A DNA stretch of 64,000 nucleotides from NCBI GenBank assembly GCA_026874595.1, contig CM049310.1, positions 38,817,558 through 38,881,557 of the forward strand, written 5' to 3'. The notes beneath the pieces are model-generated. The model did not search any database. It saw only the letters and a list, made by a program, of their open reading frames with translations, and had not been told where the DNA came from. A program made the translations under genes and the position numbers. Below, piece by piece: positions 11,937-22,964 of the stretch (positions within the stretch are counted from its first letter, which is position 1; each line of letters opens with the position of its first letter). The DNA is from Sipunculus nudus (Eukaryota; Annelida; Sipuncula; Golfingiida; Sipunculidae).

Positions 11937-12099
11937 TGTTGTGAGTACACTATTAACAAGACAGTCTGCTGATGTTGATGCTTTAATTCCAATGTTACAT
12001 GTGCCATCTGCAATGTATCATGTTCAAGATGACGTACCATAAACACACTAGATCGTAGGCCTGCAGCGCCACCTTGTGGTAGCCTGGTATATCACCACA
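11937..12099 (-). repeat. 3' LTR of the Gypsy element, 163 bp
   Basis: Read on the minus strand, it starts TGTGGTGATATACC at 12099 and ends CTCACAACA at 11937. This gives terminal TG...CA and a near-palindromic pair, TGTTGTGA/TCACCACA. It is immediately preceded by a polypurine tract (minus strand AAAGAGGGGAAGA, 12100-12112). This is short for a Gypsy LTR. The second LTR is not in the window, so the boundaries rest on structure alone. Confidence 0.75.
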
Positions 12100-12165
12100 T
12101 CTTCCCCTCTTTAAAACATAAACTTAAGGTAAACTTAAAAGTATGACACTATAGTTACGAAAGTA

Positions 12166-12222
<57 letters not shown>

Positions 12223-12293
12223 GTAAATATAATGTAGCAGAGTTTGTCATAATACAGTGAATGTCCAGATAAGCGTACCTCTCCTGATCAACA

Positions 12294-13895
12294 TCACATG
12301 GTCTCAATAAGACGTCTTGGAGCATGCCGCACTCGCGAAGAACGCCTTATATTACTTGTAACAGTCTCATCAGTAATTCCACCATCTGCAGATATAATGG
12401 ACGGATTTGGTGTTACAGCCTCTGGTTCGGTGCCTGCAAGTTCTGATCCTGTTCCACCCAGGAGATCATTGCTGATTATCTCGTCTTGTCTGGACGGACA
12501 TGGTACATCAAACAGTTTAATATGCTGGCGATTTCTACGTAGCACTGTACCGTTGTCAGCAAGCAACACATAGGAGCGCGGTGCTACTTGCTGCCTTACT
12601 GTTGCACTCAGTGCCCAAAGGCCACTATTTTCATCTCTGATTCGTACACGGTCTCCAACACAGAGGGCAGGTAACGGCCGTGCTTTTTCGTCATAGTAGT
12701 GCTTCTTGCGCTGTAGTAGGTCTTTCTTGCGTTTATTAGCCTCAACGTGAAGCTGAGGCTCAAGTTTCTGAGGCTGAATAGGTAGTGTGGATTTTAGGCG
12801 CCGGTTCATAAGCAGTTGTGCCGGAGAAAACCCCGTTTCCAGTGGTGTCGATCGATAGGCCAATAAAGCCTTGTAAAAGTCCTGGCGACTTTTTCACACA
12901 TTTCTTTATGATGTTCTTAACAGTTTTCACTGCGCATTCTGCCATCCCATTTGACCGCGGATAATGTGGGCTAGAGGTCACATGCCTAAACTCCCACTCA
13001 ACTGCAAAGTCCCTAAACTCTCTACACCCGTATTGAGGGCCGTTATCACTCACTATGATGTCTGGGATACCGTGTCGAGCGAATATTGCTTTTAAAGCCA
13101 CCACAACAGCTTGGCCAGTGGTTGAAGTTAGCTGAGCCACTTCCGGAAATACTGAATAGTAATCTGTCACAATCAGATAATTCTTTCCACCAGTTTGAAA
13201 CAAGTCAGTGGCGACCTTTTGCCACGCCCTCGTTGGCAATTCGTGAGGTTGCAGTGGCTCCGTTATTTGAGCCTGACTGAACTTCATACAGGCTGCGCAG
13301 TTTTTGACCATTTCACGGATGTCATTGTTTAAACCCGGCCAGTACACCACATCTCGGCCACGGCGCCTGGACTTTTCAATGCCCATATGGCCCTCATGAA
13401 TTTTGTTCAGAATGTCTTTACGCAATGAATTAGGAACAACAATCCGTGTCCCCTTAAAGATCACATCATCAGCTATGCTTAACTCACTTCTAATGTTCCA
13501 ATACGGACATGCCTCTGTTGGACAGTCCTTCTTGATATCAGGCCAGCCTTCCAGTATGAGGTCCTTAACAATCAGCAGCTGATGGTCTTTCTGGATCGCA
13601 TCTCTTATCATTTCCAAGCGATGGTCACTCACCGGCAGTGATTGAACGATCATGTCAACGTAGAGTGGGACCTGTTCTTCCACTCTGGGCCTTTCTGTTA
13701 CTTCTGGTGCCCTAGACAAAGTGTCGGCCGCAATCAAGTATTTGCCTGGAGTGTATGTCACATGCATGTCGTATCTTTGCAGGCGCATCAGTAAACGCTG
13801 AATCCGCAAGGGGCAATCATTCAGGGATTTTTTTAAAATACTGACAAGAGGCTTGTGATCGGTTTCTACTTCGATGGATGCCCCATATATGTACT
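12294..13895 (-). pseudogene. Gypsy pol fragment: RNase H end plus integrase
   Basis: The protein reads from the RNase H tail (ETDHKPLVSIL, about 13860) through PGKYLIAADTLSRAP into integrase. The integrase has an HEGH...CAAC zinc-binding region, and its DDE residues lie in KVATDLF, SDNGPQY and NGMAECAVK. A C-terminal domain follows, with KHYYDEKARPLP and GDRVRIRD. An extra A in the AAAAA run (plus strand T run 12890-12894) shifts the frame, so the integrase end is in another frame from there to the TGA at 12294. No chromodomain is evident. It is not functional, being truncated and frameshifted. Confidence 0.92.
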
Positions 13896-13912
13896 ATATA
13901 TATATCATTTAC

Positions 13913-14190
13913 CTCTTCCTTGTGAGATGTGATCACGGTAGTGTGAGCTTGGACGATCAGCAAACAATTCCCCCCTTTTCCTGAATGTCTGTTTGATAAT
14001 GTCGAGTCAATTTAAGACTACGACCAGGGTCCCTCCGAGGTAAACAAATGACATCTCCCCGTGCGAGTCCTTCAGCCCCGTCATGTGTCAGACGTAGGAG
14101 CCCCGGAGGGAGATTACGGGGGCGATGTTTGTACCACCAGGTAACCAAATGTAGTGTCAGTAACAGAGGAACGCTCCAGACGGATATCAT
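13913..14190 (-). pseudogene. Orphan CYP2-like first exon (C-type, left unit)
   Basis: ATG at 14190 opens MISVWSVPLLL, a membrane anchor, then PRNLPPGLL. After that about 45 nt are deleted and a few inserted, so the frame is lost across the LTGDLRKR region. The 3' end again resembles P450 (LFADRPSSHYRDHI coded in another frame) and keeps a GT donor (GTAAATG, from 13912). No exons 2-5 follow on its 3' side; the Gypsy fragment is there instead. Its 5' flank matches that of the 39.7-kb exon, while its 3' end and intron match the 38.6-kb exon. Confidence 0.88.
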
Positions 14191-14275
14191 AGTGGTAATA
14201 TTACGATGAATGTATCGATCAACACGAATGCTATATAAACGGGGATTTCTGCGAGGTATGCAGGGCCCAGGTGTC

Positions 14276-14285
14276 CTTTTTATAG
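14276..14285 (-). promoter_or_regulatory. Candidate TATA box, orphan CYP exon
   Basis: The minus strand reads CTATAAAAAG about 86-95 nt upstream of the ATG. It lies in a flank conserved with the 40.1-kb TATA box. It is vestigial if the gene is dead. Confidence 0.4.
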
Positions 14286-14390
14286 CGGCTTGTGAAAGGG
14301 TTCAAACACAATTAATGTGGCCCTGATTCTAAAGCGAGTACACGTAACAACTAAACAACCGTGACACATCGGGCCCCGGTCACATACGGG

Positions 14391-17300
14391 TAATTAAACA
14401 CTCCGGAGGGGATTGGAGGTGGTGGTGGGGGGGGGGGGGGGGTGTCCATGACCTCTGCCCCCCTATATTAATTTCAGCTGCTGTGGCCTTTTGAAAAGAA
14501 TTTCAACCTATAGATCCTTCTTTTGGGGGGATCCCCTCTTTTGGACCTGCATGCAGACTTGTTTTAGGTTTTCTCGTCAGTGTTCCCTTCTTTCCCTGAT
14601 TGTGGCTCCGCCCTTGCACTGTTTGCAACGTTCGTGCGGTATGCTCTTTGACAAGGGGCGGACTCGGCTTGGAATCAGGCCATGGAACTTTGGTGCAAGC
14701 AGCACAAAGTTACTACCATCAGTCCACCTGCATCACTATTTAGTTCATCCCATCGGCCCACGTGCATCAATATACCGGCTTGTCTTTTTTCGCGAGGGCT
14801 TCGAATTCGCGAAAGAGAAATCATCGGGAAAATAATCCAGACGGGAAGAAGAGGCCCGATCATCGAATGGAAGTAGTAAAGCAAAATCTTGTAGGTTTAA
14901 ATGCAGAAAATAATCAAAGACTTCCATAATAAATGATATCATATCTTTCAAATAATGTGCCGATAATAATCCAGACTTTCTATACTTGTTCCATTTTTGC
15001 CAGGAGTCGTCGTCCAATTATTAAGATTTCCGTTAAGATTTTTAAACATAAGTAATTCATATAAGTTATATTGGATATACTTTATGTAGTTTAACACTAT
15101 CGGCAGATCTCAAAAATGGAACTCTTGCGAAACCCTGATAATGTGAAAATCGCTAAAAATTTAACCCCGCGAATATGAAACAAACCACAATTTTTGCTTA
15201 CTCCATCGGCCAATCGGGAAACTTCTTCACATCAGCCCGCCCTTTCCGAACAACTATAAATAAAATGTCAATGGATAGCCCCTAACTTACCTAATCTGCA
15301 TTACAAAACATCCTTTAAATATGCATTATCATGTGACCGTGTTGCATTATATGAAAAATGCATTGCATGATCATATTGCGGTTTGTATCTTCAAAATTTC
15401 GAAAGCAATTCATGTATTATTGACGTGTGCCGTATCCAACCCGTATATTTTATTGATTTAAACTCCTATATGCTTTCAAATCTATTACAAACCTGAAATC
15501 ACACAAAAATGCCCATTGCAGGTGCCCCCGTGTTCTTAAAATAGTCACATATATATGCACACTTTTACACTTTCCTTAACATCTTGAGTACTTTACAGTT
15601 GTGCCTGTTGATTTCTTACATTTGCAGTTAGACTTTGTGTTAATATGACCTGATCATTTGTAAAGAAAAAAAAATAGCAATCCCTCACTAGATCTATATA
15701 GAAATTTATTTATGAAATTATTTGCAAACAAAATCATACTTTTACATTGATTTAGCCTTGAAATAAACCATTTGTTCATAGTTTTTCTACAATTAACTAA
15801 AGAGAAAGCATTTTAATTTCCACATTTTCAAAACATCTTAATTTTTATCTAAAGTTCCTGGAGTGGAATACATTTAGCGTACCCTGTATTTGACTTACCT
15901 AGTTTCGTTACATCGTGCTTACCGTTGATTCGTTTAGATCGGGACGCCAGGTAATACGTGGTTAATATCGAAGCTGACACTTTGCTGGGTGCATTCTTTC
16001 CCATACAATTCCTAACATGTTGATTTTGTTAGAGTTGATGTACTTCCTATATATAAGTAAAAAAGAAGTCAAGGCATGTGGACCAGACAGACATCAGTTA
16101 TGATTTAGGAATAAATCATTTCTCTTAGCAAGTGGCAAGGCCATGAGGGAGCTGTAAGCTGGGGTTCATACCTCACAATGTAAACCATATGTGCATTTAA
16201 AGGAACTTAATTAAAAAAAAAACATGTTTTGATTATTTTATTTATTTTGTCTTATTTTCTTTTATCCTCTTAATAAATTAACCTTTTTACGCATTAGTCT
16301 GTCCTTCTTAAGTGTTGCTAGGCGGATATCACACATGATACCACAATATAGGCCTCTCAATGACACAACGTGCCTTCAAGACTCCCGTGGTTCACCTAAT
16401 CTTCCCAATGCGCCACCAAATAGCCACATAACTCTTTACATGGACTGTTCATGGTAATGGTGAGAATTATATTATAATGATTCTTGGTAAACATGCATAT
16501 TAATCAAAATCAACATGTCAACTTATCAGATCAGTTAATTCTTGTCTGTGACAATGAAACATTAATAAAAGATATTCCTATCTGTTTTTTTTTTTCTAAT
16601 TGAATAGACGGACCAATATAAATATGTTAAATTTTTATACAAATGAATCATTTTTTAAATCATTATGTAAATATACCTGAATTAAACATAAGCATAGGTG
16701 ACATTGGTTTGGAAATACATTGTATACAATATAAAAATGTATTTGCACTCGAATCTGGACTGTTATTACTCCTAGGGGTTCATTACTACGGGTATGTTTA
16801 ACCCACTTTTCAACAAAGCGGAGGTGATCAGGTTAATCATCCCCCTGTTACTGAGAGATTAAGGATTATACATTAAAAATAATATATATACATACATATA
16901 TATATAATGAAAATATGTTGTGTTTCAAGATTTAATAGTCATCTATAGGCATATATATTTGCACTCCTGGGCGAGCATAAGACCGAACCATATATCGTTG
17001 CAGTGACAAGGTTGTAGGAAGGTTTTGTCTTTGGTCCCAATCACCAGTTTATCATTAATGTTTGGTTCTGTATATTGGATACAAATGCCGCCTGGCAGAA
17101 CCCCTGGATCGTGGTTGGTAAAAAAAAGCCGTAAACCAAGGAACATATACTCGTGATAATAAGTGATTAAGCTACTCATCAGGCAACAATGTGCTCTTGG
17201 TTTAGTCATTGTAATGATAGGCCAGAAAAAAAAACATTATACATAACTCGCAGGATGTTTTAAAAAATCTCTGTCGTTCCAAACATTATCGAGTTGTTGC

Positions 17301-17848
17301 CATGTAATCTGCACAGTTATAAGTAGCCATATTGTGTTACGAAAACAGAAGGACAACTTAGATGTTGCCAAATATTTTAATTATATCTCCGTCTTTCAAT
17401 TCTTGAGAGACTGTTATTACTTTATGACTTACATACTTGAGATTAGCCATTTTATGTAATCAAAACAGAAGAGATTCATTCGGTACATGGAATCTTTCCA
17501 AAAAAGCCTGAACTCAATCGATCGGGACTTTACATGATTTATTAACACCAGGTATATTACTAGCAATGTTTTGATATCAAAATAATTAAGGAAAATTTAA
17601 CAAAATCATTAACTATCCAAGAATGAACGTTTCCTTGAAAAAAACAAACGCGTCTGTCAAACGAGATTTCTTTCTCCTGAATACGTATTTTTCAGACTTA
17701 GCTCTGCACATAAGGCCCGTTCTTCTTCATTTATTAACCCAACCACCTAGGTCTGGGTCCTGGGTGGACCTAGATAAGTCTCACTGAGTGCAAAACCATC
17801 TTTTTGATTACCTGTTTAGGCTCTCCAATATACCTGCTTTTCAAAAGC

Positions 17849-17907
<59 letters not shown>

Positions 17908-18060
17908 TGTAGTATAAATAAGCACTTTCATATTTTGTCCAAAATTCTAGTCAATAATATATATCGAGTGCAACGTCTTATGCATACTTAACATCTAAAG
18001 CCTAAGTTACATGTAGGATTTCTCCACAATATTGTGTTTAAATCGGCTCTCTTCTTTGAG
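14391..18060. repeat. Upstream block, left copy (paralogue of 50684-55955)
   Basis: From 'acgggtaattaaacactccgg' onward this matches 50684 onward. Shared landmarks include 'ttgtggctccgcccctgcc'-like sequence, 'cttaccgttgattcgttta', and 'ggatcgtggttggtaaaaaa'. Homology runs to about 17640, is interrupted by ~200 bp of unmatched sequence, then resumes at the TA tract (17853-17904) and ends near 18060. No full gene is visible. A minus-strand reading at 16943-17209 has a recognisable counterpart at 53231-53512 (both contain NDIWFGLML), but neither looks like a real exon. A long G run lies near 14430. Confidence 0.75.
17853..17904. repeat. (TA)n microsatellite
   Basis: This TA tract marks the point where homology to 55.77 kb resumes. 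Confidence 0.95.
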
Positions 18061-18495
18061 ATAATGCCGAGCGGGATATCTCCAAAGGTATTCAACACAG
18101 GAACTTCATTTCTTCAGTACTGATGCATATTCACAAAATCTTGATCAAATTCAAAGATGGGTGATTTTGACCTACTTTTCAAGGTCACAGAGCTTAGAAC
18201 AGAAAAAAACAGGAGCTTATTTCTCAGGAAGCAATTGGTGGATTGTTATGAAACATGGTATCATGATATACATTGAGAGTCCTGCAGGAGATCGGTGTAA
18301 CCAAGCTTGCACCTGTAAAACTTACCTGTCCAGTTAGAATTAATAACTGAGATATGTACAGATATAAATTAATGTGAGAACAAATATTTCTTTCTTGTTA
18401 CTGCTACCACATACAAACAATGTACACACAAACACTTTTGGCTGAGGACTGTTGTCATCTTCTGCTGATATTCTTTTTGTTTTTATAATCCATAT
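18055..18495 (-). mobile_element. Partial inverted copy of the 7.2-kb repeat family
   Basis: Its reverse complement tracks 7197-7540: AGAATATCAGCAGAAG, CCTCAGCCAAAAG, 'ccttgaaaagtaggtca' and 'gatatcccgctc'. It is truncated at the end distal to AGAATATC. The opposite orientation and moderate divergence mark it as an independent insertion. Confidence 0.7.
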
Positions 18496-18829
18496 TCATA
18501 TTGCCGAGATCCAGTAATTTCAACTTAAGAACTCTTAATAGTTTAAATGTAATTTCTTTTCTTTGAATGATTCAGCATATGTCAAAAAGGCGTATTTATA
18601 TATTTGATTCTGTGTAATATCCTTTATTCTTGTAGTACCGGGATCATGAAGGTTTTTAAACTTCTTTTAATTAGAATTATGTCAGAGAGTTTTAGGATAT
18701 ATACAGCTGTAGCCTCTAATACTTCCGACCAAAGCTGATTGCATTTATGCGTTACCTAACCCATGTTTTGTATGTTTTAAGTTACCTCTAAATGAAATGC
18801 ATCCCTTCCCTCCGAACCTAAAAAAATAA

Positions 18830-19560
18830 GTCACCTGTCTCCATCCATTACACAGAGAGGCATTTAAAAATATTATAGTCCAACTAACATTTAAAGATTT
18901 AATTTTGGACTTAAGATGAACCATGCCTTTATCCCTTCATTATTGGATATTCAGACGAAATTTATGTAACTGGCTTTTACAAACTTTTTAAAAAATTTGT
19001 TGTGTATTTTGTGGTGGACTTGGTAAAACCTTTTGTAAAATTGTAACTGTTGTTATTAAAGTAATCCTTCCAAATCAGGTTGACTTTCTTCCATTAAATA
19101 TATTAACAATAACTTAAATTTTCCTAAGGATTATTTTTAGATTAATTTCTATCACGTTTGCCCAGTTAGGATATACTAGTATGACAATTCCTAAACGCTT
19201 TACCGGTCTTGCACGATGTTTAAGCCTGTATTTTGAAAACCTTCATGTTGTTTTATATCCAAATATTAATGGCATTATTATTGCTGTCTTAAAGATTTAC
19301 TTTTAGACCAGAAATTTCTTTAAGATTTCTTTGTTTAGCGAAGTTAGCAATGTTTTGCCAATAGACTGACGACCACTAGTAAAAATGAAAGTAGTGTCAT
19401 CCGAATATTGTATTATTTCATGTTCTCTATCATTTATAATTATCCCTATGCTTGTCTGGCTCTGTCTAATGGTTGTTTCTAGAATTTTAGCTGACGAAAT
19501 CTAATATTAAAAAAATTCGCTCCACCTTTGTCCTCAATGTTCTTTGAAATCGCATTGCGT
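18830..19560 (-). mobile_element. Tx1/L1-like LINE reverse-transcriptase fragment
   Basis: Minus-strand translation in shifting frames gives SAKILETTIRQSQTSIGIII, then YSDDTTFIF at about 19409-19392 (the YxDD catalytic box, as YSDD) and later VKRLGI and WANVIEINLK. These are typical of the palm and thumb of L1-clade reverse transcriptases. There are many stops and frame breaks. The 5' portion and 3' end are not identifiable. It is an old dead fragment. Confidence 0.6.
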
Positions 19561-20469
19561 ATGGCACTGTGCCATATCTCATTTTAAAGATTATTAACCC
19601 CGCAGTGACATAAGTGATTTGAGAATGAATAATTTTTAATGTACAATTAATTTTTGGTGTCACCTTTAACTGACTATAACCATGACTTAAGAAATTTGGT
19701 TTCCCAAGTTTTATTTCCATCTGGAGTCACCGTTTAGGACACTATGTTTCTTGTAAATATATAACTGAAAATTATTTCCTATTAAGCCAATGAAATGTTT
19801 CTCTCTTCTTTATTCCCCGCTATACCCCTAACATTAAGAAATGCTATATCAACTGTATTAATCACTTTGAAAAGTACATGTATATGAAAGCAAATTAAAC
19901 TAAGTATATAAAATAGGTGTCATATGAATAATATCCAACACGTCCAACATTACATATACATTACACGCAATAAATATATAACAAAATATAATTAACATAT
20001 ATCACAGGATCTTAAAATTATCTTACTTGCCAGTTCTGACAAGTAGCAAGTATTGCTGATTAAATAAATGTGTTGCTCAACAAAGCTCTTTAAGGGTGCA
20101 GTATCATCCTTATAACAACATATAAACTTGTCATTAGGTAACATTAACTATATTTAAAATAATGTATATCAAGGTCTGGGCAAAGGTCTGTGAATTTTTA
20201 AATTAATGGCTAATGTTATTATGTTGAGAACACAATGAACACGCACTCTCTCTGAATTATATTACATACATATTAAATATATTATAGATAAATGTACAAT
20301 TAAAAAATAAAAAGATATATAGTGATTAATGTTTTTCTTGGTTTTTTAATTTGATTACATATTAATCATGCTTGCCATGGATGTATTAGTATATGTTGGC
20401 ATGTAAACTGTGCTTGTGCAGTATGACAGACAAATTCATAAGATGCGAGAAATCATTATTTTTGGGTGT
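19561..20469. other. No gene seen
   Basis: AT-rich sequence with no exon, repeat structure or RNA gene that I can support. Confidence 0.5.
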
Positions 20470-20965
20470 GAACTATGTCAGCCACAAAATTTAAACTTTC
20501 TCTCCATGGTTAAGATCTGTTTAGGGAGATCCTTTTGGATTTAACGAAGGTATATCTCATTACCTACCTATTTTGTCAATGCAACAAGAAATCATTCGTG
20601 AACACAAGGACACGAGATCAGGGAATTAAACCACGAGGTATCCTCGACGTGTTTGCTGATCAGTTATCACAGACTAAAAAAGATAAAGATCCGGCTTTTC
20701 TTTTCAGGTGCACACATATCTCATTTTACACTCAGCACAATATCATTCGATGGGAAATCCTAGCATCGATTGTGTTTTAATATTGAAATCTTTGGAAAAA
20801 TTGTCCCCATATTTGACATATCATGATGCTCTGTTCTAAGTTACATTGATTTCGTTAAACCTCCTGAGATGGACCTCTTTCAAGCTTCACAGGAGCTGGT
20901 GTGGTCTGCAACAGAAACCATAACCACAGAGCTACGATGGGGAATTATGTTTCTTTCACAGAATC
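20470..20965 (+). pseudogene. Inverted CYP2-like relic (parts of exons 2 and 3)
   Basis: On the plus strand, opposite to all other P450 copies here, the sequence reads FSPWLRS...GDPFGFNEG, then REHKDTRS and, after frame changes, ILDVFADQLSQTKKDKDP. That is the end of exon 2. After a short gap (20880-20965) comes QELVWSATETITTELRWGIM, the helix-I part of exon 3; the motif AGTETT has become SATETI. Several stops and indels are present. It shows an inverted duplication or inversion of an older copy between the two CYP units. Confidence 0.85.
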
Positions 20966-22162
20966 AATATAGACAGAGGATAACATTAATAGAGTTGTAA
21001 GAGATAATGTACCAAAGTAAAATATGCGAAAGAGATTGCCCAAAGTTGAGGCTTGTGTGGTAGGGATATCCATATTTATATATTCAATTTTTAAATTTCA
21101 TATGGTATTTTCTCATTAATGATTTAGATTTGATTCAGATAAATAATGTAGATTAAAATTACTTAGGCGAGAAAGAAGATATTCTCTATCTGTCATGATA
21201 AACATGATAAGAAATATTAAATTATATTATGTATATATTTAGAAGGTATGTAATTCAATATATAAAACACCAGCAGAGGTACTCGATATTGCCAGGGAGG
21301 AAATCAGCTTACAAAACCAAACTCCAGAAAACACACATTAGAGAGGTGGAGTTATAAACTCTATGCCCTTCAGTACCATAATGATAAATAAATTTATCAG
21401 GTGAAACAATCAATTTTGGAAAGAAGAATGCAGACAAGTTCTCTGTTTGTACAGGCTTCGGGTCCATCAGATTACACACTAAGTTTTGGTAAAAGAAATA
21501 ATATTCCAAGGAAAGGAATGACAGACAAGAGAAATAAATGTATCGGCGAAAGCCCGATTAAACCACCAGTTTTATACAAAAAAGGCCTCCTGCACTGCTA
21601 TTAGGAAATTATGCCTACCTGGAGGATGACTACATTACCTTTTTGTACCCTCCCCGTTCGGCTCCATGACGTTCGTTCCATGACGTTTTTGTCCCCTTAT
21701 TAATTAAAGCGGCAGTTTTTTTTCAGTTGCAGCCAAATATGAGTTTGTTGCCTTTATACATGAAGTGAACGGTTTTGGGGGAGAAGTAATTCAGAAAAAC
21801 ATGCTTGAAAAAAATCCCCGTTAATTAAGACGCCTCCTTTTGAAATCATGTATTTATAACTCTCATACAATGAAGATAGTATTCAGTTCTGAAGTAATCT
21901 TACTTTTAAAATATTATGCATAATACCCTTCCACTAATTATGAAAACTCAATTATGTTTATGCATGTAGTCATCAGCCCCGACTTGTTTCTTTCTATACA
22001 GGTTTGCGATGATAATGGATAAAATTAAAATGGTTGATTGGTCTAGTTTATGTTGATTGACAGTTTACCTGTAGGCCATGAAGCATTGTCAGAAATGACG
22101 AAAATATTTGCATCTTCATTAATGCGTTCCTCAGATACAGATGTATTTACACTCTGGCACCA
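20966..22162. other. No gene seen
   Basis: I can assign no further P450 exon after 21060 and no other feature. The sequence is AT-rich. Confidence 0.5.

Positions 22163-22219
<57 letters not shown>
22163..22219. repeat. (TA)n microsatellite at duplication edge
   Basis: This TA tract abuts the left edge of the right-hand segmental copy, as the tracts at 1575-1794 do for the left copy. Confidence 0.95.
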
Positions 22220-22220
<1 letters not shown>

Positions 22221-22964
22221 TCATGTCAAGGTTCATCGTATTTTCATAAGTTAGGGAAGCTGTTTAAAGATATTTATATTATATCATGATTTAGAAATAA
22301 AGTCTTTAATTCAAATTTGTGATGGCCTACGAAAGCAATTTCTTTATAAACTGATTCTGTTACAGAGAACTTCATTTAAATTTTATTTATGTATTGTTCA
22401 GAATTGTCAAAGCTTAACACTGCATAATAATGGTTAAAGGCAACATTATAAAAATAGCTGAAAGAATACTGATAAGCAGTGACTTTACATCTGTATTTCA
22501 TTCTACACACAGATATGGATAACTAAGATTACAATAAATGGTAAGGTTTAAGAGCAGTGTAAACATATATGATATTATAACTGTATCATCCGCTAAAGCT
22601 CCTCTATATACGATGCCCACTGTCACATAATTAAACCAAAGTGCTTATTTTCAGAAAATTAACATATTAATATATGTGAATCATATATCTGCACAAGCAA
22701 CCTGAGGTCCATGTTATTTTTGGGCCCTTTTAGTGGTATTAATGACTATTTTTCTTGGTTTTGTGAATGGGTTACAAATCAGTCATTCAAATCTTACATA
22801 TATTAGTATATGTTGACATGTAAACAATATTTGTACAATATAAATGACAATTAAAAAATGTAAGAATTTGTTGTGATATATGTCTACCACTAAACACATG
22901 TTTTTCTCACGAACAAGCGGTGGTAAAAAGTTTAGTATTTGACCGATGTAGACACTGGGGCTGG

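Larger units (their letters stand above)
11937..13895 (-). mobile_element. 5'-truncated Ty3/Gypsy LTR retrotransposon
   Basis: On the minus strand, from 5' to 3', this holds the end of RNase H, integrase, a short noncoding tail with a TA tract (12169-12221), a polypurine tract and one LTR. Everything upstream of RNase H (gag, protease, most of reverse transcriptase, and the 5' LTR) is missing. The break at about 13895 falls in TA-rich sequence inside the first intron of a P450 exon-1 copy. The LTR edge at 11937 coincides, within a few bases, with the end of the large segmental homology. Confidence 0.9.

Noticed and set aside
14491-14835. 114-aa plus-strand ORF
   Set aside because: It is in the paralogous block but not conserved as a frame at 50.7 kb; composition is not protein-like.
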